This document shows, piece after piece, positions 42,401 through 49,939 of a stretch of 64,000 nucleotides of DNA; position 1 is the stretch's first letter; each line of letters starts with the position of its first letter. The DNA comes from Syntrophaceae bacterium UBA4810 (GTDB lineage Bacteria; Desulfobacterota; Syntrophia; Syntrophales; Smithellaceae): positions 42,435-106,434 of the forward strand of contig DHGA01000037.1 in the NCBI GenBank assembly GCA_002402545.1. The letters are read 5' to 3'. The notes under the pieces are model-generated. The model had not been told where the DNA came from and ran no database searches. It worked only from the letters and a program-made list of their open reading frames with translations. The translations under genes and the position numbers were made by a program.

Positions 42401-42933
42401 TTCAACGCCGGATTGATAAGGGTATAGCAAAAGAATTTGGATATAGCGATCAGCGTGCCGGTCAATATCGTTCAAATTTAGCTGCCCGTGCTGAACAATT
42501 GCTTTTACAGATAGAAGAAAGCAAGTTGAAAGCATTTGCTTTCAGAATATTTGATGAGGGGTTATCTGAGTCTGAATGGTTGGAATCCGTCGGGAGTCTA
42601 CTCGCATTACGACCACCAAGCAGATGGAAAGATGATGATGAAGATACCTTTCAAAGAGAATTAGAAAACATTTCTAGCCGCTTTAAAAGGGCTGAAAGTA
42701 TCGTTTACGCGAATGGTGGTGGTAAATCTAAAACTAGTTTACGGATTGCGGTTACTAAGGCTGATGGATCAGAGCGTCAGGAAGTAATTCATTTTGATGT
42801 GCAAGAAGAAAATGTTTTGAAAAATATCCAAAATCAGATAGCAGAAATAATTGAAAAAAATGAACGTCTCGGCGTAGCAGCAGCCTCGCGTGCTATCTGG
42901 ACTCGTTTAAAATCAATCGAGGAAGATAAATGA
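39472..42933 (+). CDS. Large P-loop ATPase of the island (BrxC/PglY-like size)
   Basis: 1153 residues from ATG 39472, which overlaps the previous stop by 8 bp; ATG 39487 is also possible. Walker A GDFGSGKS at 65-72, Walker B LLILDEVGK with D188-E189, then a long helical region and a C-terminal part with coiled-coil character (FVEKLKGSLDELRGTF). No nuclease, helicase or methylase motif was recognised. The size and the position of the P-loop recall the BREX ATPases BrxC/PglY and the DUF499 group, but I cannot confirm homology by eye. It ends in an ATGA overlap with the next gene. Confidence 0.75.
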   Translation: MHNVYMSSLHQYSNRFLRSTDLLRDFDDPNGLQGYCLTDFGLSCMHRISEGLKTNSSRRAWRLTGDFGSGKSSFALFLANALRDAKRRLPKELHELVIAEIPEIKKTHYVPVLIVGNRGAIAPAILRALQVVLKELFSRGTKSAVELAIEKMLQKKKFSDDEALHLIREANIKIIQSGKASGMLLILDEVGKHLEFAALHPELQDIYFLQQLAEMASRSGKQPFMFICLLHQGFNAYAEQLTQATQREWEKISGRFDEIIFQQPLDQIALLISSALNPVIEKIPLEFKKASLQSLNKAIELGWFGTTARRDNLHRFHNGLFPLDPMVLPVLVRTFQRYGQNERSLFSFLSAHEPFGLRSFSNRPLSNKSHLYQLADFYDYARANFGHRLAVASYRTHWNVIESIIEARTTDNPLELRVLKTVGILNLLNSDDFLPTEDAICWAVGCLSQNMRQAVKKQLGKLNKEHVIYFRGAARGYSLWPYTSVDIEGRLEEAKKVIPQVPQIAQAITEQIDSRPIVARAHYIKTGNLRYFDIMYCKPNDLVEKAVKHKSQADGLILIPLCETQEEHKQAKANALLFERRDDGLIQLVAVPQPLSYLQPVVLDAQRWEWVQTNTPELKDDRFAAEEVHLHLQEARNRLQKQLQSYIGLNKNSNRSTLTWFYLGDEYSKLSGREVLSWLSEICDKTFTKAPVIKNELINRNNISSAAAAARMRLLELMFSNADKEDLGLQEDRKPPEKSMYLSVLKKAGLHFAQNGKWQIALPVGKDTSNVKPTLIKIQKIISKHPDNRISIRELIDKLRRPPYGLRDGLFPIFLAVIAIIDEQEIAFYENGTFLAEMGKDAFLRMIKVPEKFDIQYCKIEGVRSALFHKLAVALELIENNNQKVELLDVVRKLCQFVAHLPDYVLNTKRISAKALAVRTVIMDAREPVRMIFHDLPVACGFHAFEVNKPVAIKEAQQFVEKLKGSLDELRGTFINLQRRIDKGIAKEFGYSDQRAGQYRSNLAARAEQLLLQIEESKLKAFAFRIFDEGLSESEWLESVGSLLALRPPSRWKDDDEDTFQRELENISSRFKRAESIVYANGGGKSKTSLRIAVTKADGSERQEVIHFDVQEENVLKNIQNQIAEIIEKNERLGVAAASRAIWTRLKSIEEDK

Positions 42934-43733
42934 CCGAAAGACACATATTAGGACTATCTGGTGGCAAGGATAGCACAGCCCTAGCTCTTTTTATGCGCGA
43001 TAAGGTTCCAGACATGGAATATGTTTTCTGCGATACCGGAAGTGAACTTGATGAAACAATCAATTATTTAAATCAAGTAGAAGCTTATTTGGGTAAAAAG
43101 ATTATTCGTCTTAATCCAAATGCAACATTTGATCACTGGCTTGAAGTATTCAATGGCTATCTCCCTGCACCAAATATGCGGTGGTGCACTAAATTGCTAA
43201 AGTTGCGCCCCTTTGAGGAATATGTCGGTGGTGGGAATGTGGTGAGTTATGTCGGTATTCGAGCCGATGAAGATCGTGTTGGCTATATTAGTACAAAACC
43301 AAATATTAAAGCTGTTTTTCCCTTTAAAGAGCATGGCATTGATTATGATGGTGTAATGAAAATACTGATAGATAGTGGCATTGGTCTACCGCCATATCTT
43401 AATTGGGGACGATCACATTCCGGGTGTTATTTTTGTTTTTTTCAGAAACCAATAGAATGGGTCCTTTTGCTTGAAAATTATCCACGACTTTTTGATAAGG
43501 CACAATCATACGAAAAAATAAGGCATGAGCCTGGTAAGACATTTACGTGGATTCAGAATATGCCCCTCAGCGAATTGCGCAAACCGGAAAACATTGAGAG
43601 GATTAAAGAAAAACACAAAGAAATAATTGCGCGACATAAGCAATCGCGTCCGAATAAGAAACTCGTAGAGGTATTTGCTGGATTAGAGATTGATGATAGT
43701 GAGCCAAAATCTTGTTTGATCTGTCAACTATAA
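42930..43733 (+). CDS. DndC/PAPS-reductase-like PP-loop protein
   Basis: 267 residues. PP-loop LSGGKDS (S10-S15) with the downstream CDTGSELDET and VGIRADED blocks of the PAPS reductase/DndC superfamily. Cysteines at 86, 166, 169, 262 and 265 (RWCTK, SGCYFC, CLIC) could hold an Fe-S cluster as in DndC or TtcA. This chemistry activates a substrate by adenylation for sulfur transfer. The canonical PAPS-reductase C-terminal ECGLH motif is absent. Coupled to the ATPase gene by ATGA and followed after 9 bp by DUF262. A related domain occurs in BrxP of type 4 BREX. Confidence 0.8.
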   Translation: MTERHILGLSGGKDSTALALFMRDKVPDMEYVFCDTGSELDETINYLNQVEAYLGKKIIRLNPNATFDHWLEVFNGYLPAPNMRWCTKLLKLRPFEEYVGGGNVVSYVGIRADEDRVGYISTKPNIKAVFPFKEHGIDYDGVMKILIDSGIGLPPYLNWGRSHSGCYFCFFQKPIEWVLLLENYPRLFDKAQSYEKIRHEPGKTFTWIQNMPLSELRKPENIERIKEKHKEIIARHKQSRPNKKLVEVFAGLEIDDSEPKSCLICQL

Positions 43734-43742
43734 GGAGGAACA

Positions 43743-44885
43743 TTGACTCAATACAGTATAAAATTTATTTTTACTACTTGGTCAATTAAAGAATTGTTAA
43801 ATCTTTACAATAGGGGGCACCTTGATCTCAGCCCAAGTTATCAAAGAAATACGATTTGGTCCATGGCAGCTCAGCGCCGCCTAATTAGTACAATTAAAAG
43901 TGGTTATCCACTTCCAAACTTTTTTGTTCATAAAAGAGATAAAAATAATTATGAAATGGTTGATGGCCAACAGCGATCTCGATCAATTCTAGCATATTCC
44001 TTAGGTGACTTAAGAGATGAAGATGGACAGATTCTCTCTCCGCACGTTAAATCATCCGCTCAAGCTAAAGACTTCATGCGTTATTTTGAGGAATATAAAC
44101 TTAATGTATGCATTATTGATCAAGGGGTAGACCAAAGAGACATCGAAAACTTTTACGTCTTAGTGAATTCGTCAGGCTTGCGTCTTAATGCGCCGGAATT
44201 ACGCAAAGCAGGATATAGCGATACACGCGTTTTGAAACTAGCAACTTTTTTAGCAAACTCTGCAGAATTTGAATCACTTCGACTTTTTACAGAACGCTCA
44301 TCAGATAGAATGAATGATATTGATTTTGTTTCAGAACTCTTAGCATTTCTGCAATATGGCTTTTCAGATAAGAAAGAGAAGGTTGATGAGCTGTATGAAA
44401 AAGATATTAATTCTGAAGAAGAGGACAAGTTAAAAAAAGATCTGTTTGAAGTACTCAAATTAATAAATAATTTCGAAAAAATAGCACCAATATTTAAAAC
44501 ACGGTTCAAACAAAAGAACGATTTTTATACATTGTTTGCTTTTATTTATTTAAATAAAAGGCTGCCAAAAGAAGCATTTGAATATTTTTACAAGACATTA
44601 CTAGCTCTAAGTTCTCATATTCGTCCCTATCAGGAAATGTGTGAGCCTCTAAGAGAATATGCCCTTAATTGTGTCTCTCAATCAAACTCGAAAAATGCTC
44701 GAGATCGCCGACACCAATTCTTTCAAGATTTATTTCTTAACAAAGATAGCATCCCTAATAAAACGCAGTTGGCTATTGCTGAGTATTTTAAATTTGAAAA
44801 AAACAAATTTGAAAAGAATTGGGGGTTTTTATTGCTTCCTTTGGAAAAATTGAATTTGGTTAATGATAACTCCGGAGTCGCTTAA
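43743..44885 (+). CDS. DUF262 (ParB/GmrS-N-like) protein
   Basis: 380 residues from TTG 43743, set by a strong AAGGAGG at 43732-43738; no ATG fits. The DUF262 core is at the N-terminus: SPSYQRNTIWS (33-39 YQR..IW), YPLPNFFVHK, and the catalytic-type loop DGQQR at 74-78, equivalent to the ParB-fold nucleotide site. The C-terminal half is helical and lacks the HNH/GmrD nuclease domain found in full GmrSD type IV restriction enzymes, so it may need a partner. Two bp separate it from the kinase gene. Confidence 0.85.
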   Translation: MTQYSIKFIFTTWSIKELLNLYNRGHLDLSPSYQRNTIWSMAAQRRLISTIKSGYPLPNFFVHKRDKNNYEMVDGQQRSRSILAYSLGDLRDEDGQILSPHVKSSAQAKDFMRYFEEYKLNVCIIDQGVDQRDIENFYVLVNSSGLRLNAPELRKAGYSDTRVLKLATFLANSAEFESLRLFTERSSDRMNDIDFVSELLAFLQYGFSDKKEKVDELYEKDINSEEEDKLKKDLFEVLKLINNFEKIAPIFKTRFKQKNDFYTLFAFIYLNKRLPKEAFEYFYKTLLALSSHIRPYQEMCEPLREYALNCVSQSNSKNARDRRHQFFQDLFLNKDSIPNKTQLAIAEYFKFEKNKFEKNWGFLLLPLEKLNLVNDNSGVA

Positions 44886-44887
44886 GT

Positions 44888-45817
44888 ATGCATTTCAAAC
44901 GACGAAATTTTATTTTGGACGGCGTTTCAACCAAAAAGGATTTTATTGAAATAGATAATATTACATATGAGCTATTACCTATCGAGCCATCCGATGAGAA
45001 AAAAGGTCGTGGGGTTAATTCCACTGTTTTTCTTGCAAAAAGAGCTGATGATGATGATAGCGAGCCGTTAGCAATTAAAATATGTAACTTCCCCAAAGAT
45101 GATGAAAATGAGCGGAACCTTAAACGCAAAGAGAGATTTGAAAGAGAAATTCTAGCGTTTAAGAAAATTAACTCTGAAGTAGTGAAGAGTCGTGTTATAG
45201 ATCTTATTACTGATGGCTGGCTTAAGTATAAAGAAAAACAATTTCGTTGTTTTATAATGGAAAAAGCTGACTACACATTACTCAATTTTCTAGAAGACCA
45301 ACAGGATTTGAGTCTGCAACAGAAACTGGTCTTGTGTTTTGAGCTGTTACAAAGCTTTAAGCAACTTCATGATTTGGGGATTTATCATAGAGATATTAAG
45401 CCTGAAAACATCTTATTTTGTGGGGGTATTTGGAAAGTAGCAGATTTAGGGTTGATAGCTTATCGAACTGATGATTTTATAATTGATGATCATAATGAAA
45501 AAATTGGCCCCTGGCCATGGATGTCACCAGAGGCAGTCAATAAAGCGCGTGCACTCGAACATTGTAGAGAAGCATATAATATCGACTGTAATATTGATGA
45601 AGGATCAGATATTTTCCAATTAGGAAAAGTGTTTTGGTTTGTTTTACAGGGCGAAATACCAAACGGAATTACATCAATCCGTGATTGGCATTCTTATCAC
45701 AATGATATTTATGGTAACTTACTCAAACCGGCATTATATTTCAATAAATCTGATCGTCCAACAATTTCTGATTTATTAAGTAAAATAAGACAACTTGGAA
45801 ATAAGCATGGCTTGTAA
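44888..45817 (+). CDS. Hanks-type Ser/Thr protein kinase
   Basis: 309 residues, soluble, kinase domain only. Glycine loop GRGVNS (40-45), VAIK-type Lys64, helix C Glu87, catalytic loop HRDIKPENIL (167-176), DLG in place of DFG (186-188), SPE in place of APE (213-215), and SDIFQLGKVFW (helix F Asp). All catalytic residues are present, so it should be active. No sensor domain is fused, so its signal must come from partners. Gap to DUF262 is 2 bp. Kinases occur in known defence systems such as BREX type 2 (PglW) and Stk2. Confidence 0.85.
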   Translation: MHFKRRNFILDGVSTKKDFIEIDNITYELLPIEPSDEKKGRGVNSTVFLAKRADDDDSEPLAIKICNFPKDDENERNLKRKERFEREILAFKKINSEVVKSRVIDLITDGWLKYKEKQFRCFIMEKADYTLLNFLEDQQDLSLQQKLVLCFELLQSFKQLHDLGIYHRDIKPENILFCGGIWKVADLGLIAYRTDDFIIDDHNEKIGPWPWMSPEAVNKARALEHCREAYNIDCNIDEGSDIFQLGKVFWFVLQGEIPNGITSIRDWHSYHNDIYGNLLKPALYFNKSDRPTISDLLSKIRQLGNKHGL

Positions 45818-45976
45818 TGAAAGACTGGCCCCACTTGTATTCTACATTATGGACTGGTTTTGCGTGATGACAAGATGCATGATGAGGCAATTCTTTACTC
45901 TACCGCATTGAGCATGCGTTGGTGCTATCTTTTTTTGGACATACTCCTTGTAGCAGGTTTTTGGAGGTGATCTTCG
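45818..45976. other. 159-bp gap dividing the island into two gene blocks
   Basis: No gene; no convincing promoter pair. It ends with GGAGGTGATC (45963-45972), an exceptionally long match to the 16S anti-Shine-Dalgarno, ahead of the GHKL ATPase gene. Possible internal translation or transcription re-start of the second block. Confidence 0.4.
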
Positions 45977-48412
45977 ATGATGCAAGAACTTTTCAGACAT
46001 TTGTACGATGCCCCTACTGAAGATGTAGTTGAATCAATTGTGAAGAACAATGCTATTTTTAAAGATTCAATAAGTTGGCGTCCATATGGTGGCACTGAAA
46101 GCAATTTTAGTGTTGTGGAGAATCAACAAGCTAGTCCGGTGGCTGCGCTTGTTGAGAAATTAACAAATTCTATTGATGCCCTATTAATGAAGAAATGTTA
46201 TGAAGCTGATGTCAACCCAATGTCCTCCGCAGCTCCTAAAACGATGGATGAAGCAGTTCGAAAATTTTATGAGTATGAAAATTTTGACTTACAGATGTAT
46301 CGAAATACTATAGCAGAAGATATTCAGATACTTGCCGATCCAAAGAGCCCTAGAATGAACACCTCGATTATTATATACGATGATGGCGAAGGGCAAGATC
46401 CCCAGGAATTCCCAAATACTTTTATTTCTCTTCTTGCAGGCAACAAGAACGACATTAAATTTGTTCAAGGCAAATATAATATGGGCGGCGCTGGCGCTAT
46501 TGTACATTGTGGAGAAAAGCGCTATCAGCTAATCGGTTCAAAAAGATTTGACAATAAAGGAAACTTCGGCTTCACGCTAGTAAGGATGCACCCTTTAACA
46601 AAAGAGGAGGGACAAACCAAGAAAAATACTTATTATGAATATTTCTGCCCCAATGGTAAAATACCTGATTTTCCAATTGAAGAATTAGATTTAAATTTAT
46701 ATAAAAGGAAATTCAAAACTGGTACTATTATTAAACTTTATTCCTATGATTTACCACCAGGCAGCAGATCGGTTATTTCAAGAGATCTAAATCAAAGCAT
46801 TAATGAATATCTTCATAAACCCGCATTACCTATCTACATCATCGACCGTAAGGAAAGATACCAGCATGATACAGGTCTGGAGCGTGTGATGTTCGGTCTA
46901 TCAAATAGGATACAGGATCAATCATCAAAGTATGTTGAACGACAAATAACTCTCAATATTACGGGGAATCAAGATATTGGTAATATTAAGGTTTATGCTA
47001 CACTATTTAAATTACACAATGAAGAAAAATCAGTAAAAGAATTTAAAGAGACTATACAAAATGAATTTTTTAAAAATAACATGAGTGTTGCTTTCAGCCT
47101 TAATGGTCAAGTTCATGGTTACTATACATCTGAATTTATAACAAGAGCATTGAAGTGGAAGTTATTTAAAGACTATCTATTGATTCACGTTGATTGTACC
47201 AATTTAAATCTACATTTAAGAAACAACCTATTTATGGCTTCAAGAGATCGTCTTAAAAATGGGAAAGAAGCAGAAGAGGTTAGGCAGATTCTTGCTGACA
47301 GGTTGAAAAAGAGCGAATTAAATGACATTTATAAGCAACGTAAAGATTCTTTCTCTGCTGAAACGAGTAATGCGAATGATATTCTAAAAGCATTTTCAAA
47401 AGATCTTCCTTTAAATCCTGAGATGCTTAAGCTGCTTAAACAGACATTCAAGCTGGAAGATATATGTAAGGATAAAAAGAATGAAAAGAAAAAGAAGGAT
47501 AAAAAGAAAAAAAATGCAGAAAATAAAGAACCTTTTATATCCCATCGTTTTCCTTCTATTTTTAAAATAGAGGGTAAGCCTGATAAAGATGGGAAAGTTA
47601 TAAAAACTATTTCACTCGGATATAATCGGACTATAAAATTCAGCACTGATGTGGAAAATGAATATTTTGATAGGATCAAAGATAGAGGAGAATTAAAGAT
47701 TTATGTTTTAAGGCAAGGTTCCAAAGGTGGAAGGGGTGATGATATTGTTCCGCCCACAGAAATTGAAGATTACTTTCAAGTTGTCAAGTCTAATCCCCAT
47801 GACGGCACTATAAGAGTAAATCTTCAACCAAAAGACAATCTCAAGGTCGGGGATGAGCTGCAGATCCAAGCTAGCCTGTCTTCTATCGTTTCTCCAGAAG
47901 AAGCAATAGAAACGATTTTTTATGTAAAAATTGAAAAAATGAAAGAAAAAGAACCAAAGCTTGAAGGGCCTGACGCGCCTCAAATTGGATTACCAGAGCT
48001 AATTCTTGTTTACAAAGATGAAAGAGAAAATGTTACGACTTGGGATAATGTCGCTGGGTTGGGCGTTTCTTTTGATGAGCAAGAGATAATGTATCCACTT
48101 TCTAATGAAAATGATGAACTTGAAAAAATATTCATAAATATGGATAGCAGCCTGCTGAGAACTTATAAATCAAAATTTGATGGAGATGAAGCTTTGAGAG
48201 TAGCAGATAATAAATATGTGGCTCAGGTCTATTTTCATACACTGTTCTTATTCTCAATACTTAAGCAAAAAAACTATAACTATTACCTAAACGATAATAA
48301 CCGTTCCGAGAAGACACTGGAAGAAGTTCTACAGGACTTATTTAAATCCAGTTATGGGGAGTTTCTGATCAGATTTGGTGGAACAGAAGAATTAATCAAC
48401 GCCATTGACTAA
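45977..48412 (+). CDS. GHKL (Hsp90/MutL/MORC-like) ATPase
   Basis: 811 residues. Bergerat ATP site in the first 180: N box VEKLTNSIDALL (E60, N64), G1 DDGEG (135-139), G2 GKYNMGGAGA (165-174). A transducer-like region follows, then a very lysine-rich linker near 497-515 and a C-terminal domain (about 530-811) with beta-rich character. GHKL proteins of this sort are recurrent in restriction and defence islands, where they are the proposed bacterial relatives of eukaryotic MORC. No nuclease motif was recognised in the C-terminus. Translation starts behind a near-perfect Shine-Dalgarno. Confidence 0.8.
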   Translation: MMQELFRHLYDAPTEDVVESIVKNNAIFKDSISWRPYGGTESNFSVVENQQASPVAALVEKLTNSIDALLMKKCYEADVNPMSSAAPKTMDEAVRKFYEYENFDLQMYRNTIAEDIQILADPKSPRMNTSIIIYDDGEGQDPQEFPNTFISLLAGNKNDIKFVQGKYNMGGAGAIVHCGEKRYQLIGSKRFDNKGNFGFTLVRMHPLTKEEGQTKKNTYYEYFCPNGKIPDFPIEELDLNLYKRKFKTGTIIKLYSYDLPPGSRSVISRDLNQSINEYLHKPALPIYIIDRKERYQHDTGLERVMFGLSNRIQDQSSKYVERQITLNITGNQDIGNIKVYATLFKLHNEEKSVKEFKETIQNEFFKNNMSVAFSLNGQVHGYYTSEFITRALKWKLFKDYLLIHVDCTNLNLHLRNNLFMASRDRLKNGKEAEEVRQILADRLKKSELNDIYKQRKDSFSAETSNANDILKAFSKDLPLNPEMLKLLKQTFKLEDICKDKKNEKKKKDKKKKNAENKEPFISHRFPSIFKIEGKPDKDGKVIKTISLGYNRTIKFSTDVENEYFDRIKDRGELKIYVLRQGSKGGRGDDIVPPTEIEDYFQVVKSNPHDGTIRVNLQPKDNLKVGDELQIQASLSSIVSPEEAIETIFYVKIEKMKEKEPKLEGPDAPQIGLPELILVYKDERENVTTWDNVAGLGVSFDEQEIMYPLSNENDELEKIFINMDSSLLRTYKSKFDGDEALRVADNKYVAQVYFHTLFLFSILKQKNYNYYLNDNNRSEKTLEEVLQDLFKSSYGEFLIRFGGTEELINAID

Positions 48413-48505
48413 TTTGTTGTTTAGGAACTGCAGAAAAAATCAGTTTTAAAAGTGATTATTGGATTGCAAAGATAAAAAGGTAGAAATTTAAAGGAGGAAT
48501 GTAGT

Positions 48506-49285
48506 ATGCAGGACTCGAATAAGAAGCCAAAACATGTGTCATGGAGAAATCATTTTTTAAAATGGGAGGCCAAATTACTCTTGATTATGTTTGCTGTTAT
48601 TTTCTTTTGGGTATTTTTCTTCATTCCTGATTCAGTCACCGTGTGGATAGCCTCACGAATCGGTGTGGCAAAAAATATTGGAGGCGTGATTTTCACATTC
48701 ATAACTTCAAGTGTAATTGTTACAACATTTGGACGGTTTCTAATCGGCGATCCTTTGCTCTATGGCAACTCTACCGCGTCTCTCTATTTTAGAGGAGAAT
48801 TTCCAAGTAACAAGTTGGTTACGAAGTTGAAGGTAGATCCTAAATATGCCACTCAGGTCTTTATAAATTATTACGATTGCTGGCAATTTGATAGTGAGCC
48901 ACAGCATGAATTATATCTTGCAACTACTAAAGTTCACTATAATTGTCTATTCGTTTATTTATTAAAACCAACATTTTATGTCTTGCTATTTCTTTCTTTC
49001 TTGCTTTTATTTCTGAATATATTCTATTTAGAAAATCCGCTATCAAATACCGCAGGGCAAGGAATCATCTTATCTGTTTTTGTAATATGTACCATTCTTC
49101 TTATATCCTTCAATAGATTGCCGTCTGAACAAAGGGCTACTCCGACAGGCTGTTGGGCAGCATGGAGGCATCGTTGTGAGGAGAATTATATGGAATTTTT
49201 GGCTGCCCTTGGAAACAAAACATTATCAGATTTTCTTGTCGAAACGCGAGCAAAGCTGCAAGATTTGAAGAATAGATCTATATAG
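48506..49285 (+). CDS. Four-helix membrane protein of the island
   Basis: 259 residues, not recognised. TM helices at about 24-41, 58-75, 150-174 and 185-205, with soluble segments between helices 2 and 3 (about 76-148, including YNYYDCWQF-like aromatic sequence) and at the C-terminus. AAGGAGGA lies upstream of ATG. A membrane protein at the end of a conflict-system operon is often the effector that damages the inner membrane, but there is no direct evidence here. Confidence 0.65.
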   Translation: MQDSNKKPKHVSWRNHFLKWEAKLLLIMFAVIFFWVFFFIPDSVTVWIASRIGVAKNIGGVIFTFITSSVIVTTFGRFLIGDPLLYGNSTASLYFRGEFPSNKLVTKLKVDPKYATQVFINYYDCWQFDSEPQHELYLATTKVHYNCLFVYLLKPTFYVLLFLSFLLLFLNIFYLENPLSNTAGQGIILSVFVICTILLISFNRLPSEQRATPTGCWAAWRHRCEENYMEFLAALGNKTLSDFLVETRAKLQDLKNRSI

Positions 49286-49303
49286 TCCTGAGAGTACTGA
49301 AGA

Positions 49304-49849
49304 ATGGCAAAAGCCTCTTTGTTTTCCTCAATTGCGATTACTGATCTGGAGACTACTGGAACTGATCCAAGATTACACGAGATCATAGAAATTGGGTTAA
49401 TATTAATTGACCAGCACTCACTTATAATTTTAGATAGTCTTGATTTGAAAGTGAAGCCAGAACACATTGAGACAGCATCAGAAAGTGCCCTAAAACTAAA
49501 TGGGTACAACGCAATTGATTGGCAGGATTCAATAAGTCTCAAAGAGACAATGGAGCTATATAGCCACAAAACCTCTGGTGCGCTTTTTTGCTCACATAAT
49601 GTTACCTTTGATTGGTCTTTCATTAATGAGGCTTTTCATATAACCGGGGTTGAGAATAAAATGGATTATCATCGGTTGGATCTTTTTACCATGGCATGGG
49701 TATTATTGAGAAAATCAAATATTGAAAAATTTAGTTTGGATAAAATTTCATCATTTCTTGGCCTTGAAGAGGAACAAATTCCTCATCGCGCGATTAACGG
49801 GGCAAGAAAAGCATATGAAGTATTGAAAAGATTAGTTTCCTCAACGTAA
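49304..49849 (+). CDS. DnaQ-like 3'-5' exonuclease with altered ExoIII motif
   Basis: 181 residues, one DEDDh fold. ExoI motif ITDLETTG gives D14 and E16; ExoII HNVTFDWSFI gives D103; in ExoIII H161 is kept (HRAINGARKA) but the Asp expected five residues later is Gly166, with Asn165 beside it. Loss of that metal ligand predicts weak or no nuclease activity, unless another acid substitutes. It lies 18 bp behind the membrane protein gene and is the last island gene before the convergent AOR gene. Confidence 0.8.
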   Translation: MAKASLFSSIAITDLETTGTDPRLHEIIEIGLILIDQHSLIILDSLDLKVKPEHIETASESALKLNGYNAIDWQDSISLKETMELYSHKTSGALFCSHNVTFDWSFINEAFHITGVENKMDYHRLDLFTMAWVLLRKSNIEKFSLDKISSFLGLEEEQIPHRAINGARKAYEVLKRLVSST

Positions 49850-49939
49850 ACAAACAAAAACATAAAAATTGATTAACTAGTCTATCTTGTTTAATGCCAA
49901 ACAGAGAATAGAAAAACGAGGAACAGCGTCCAGTTAGTT

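Noticed and set aside
38511..44885. Canonical Dnd phosphorothioation or BREX locus
   Set aside because: The PP-loop protein resembles DndC and BrxP, and the ATPase size recalls BrxC, but DndA/B/D/E, SspB, PglZ, BrxL, BrxA/B and a DNA methylase are all absent from the window.
45818..45976. Transposase remnant or tiny gene between kinase and GHKL genes
   Set aside because: A 16-codon frame starts right after the kinase stop, and other frames gave transposase-like strings by eye, but none is long enough or has recognisable motifs.
49850..49939. Attachment site or direct repeat marking the right island edge
   Set aside because: No tRNA and no repeat matching the left edge (38161-38420) was found, so the island has no visible integrase-type boundaries.
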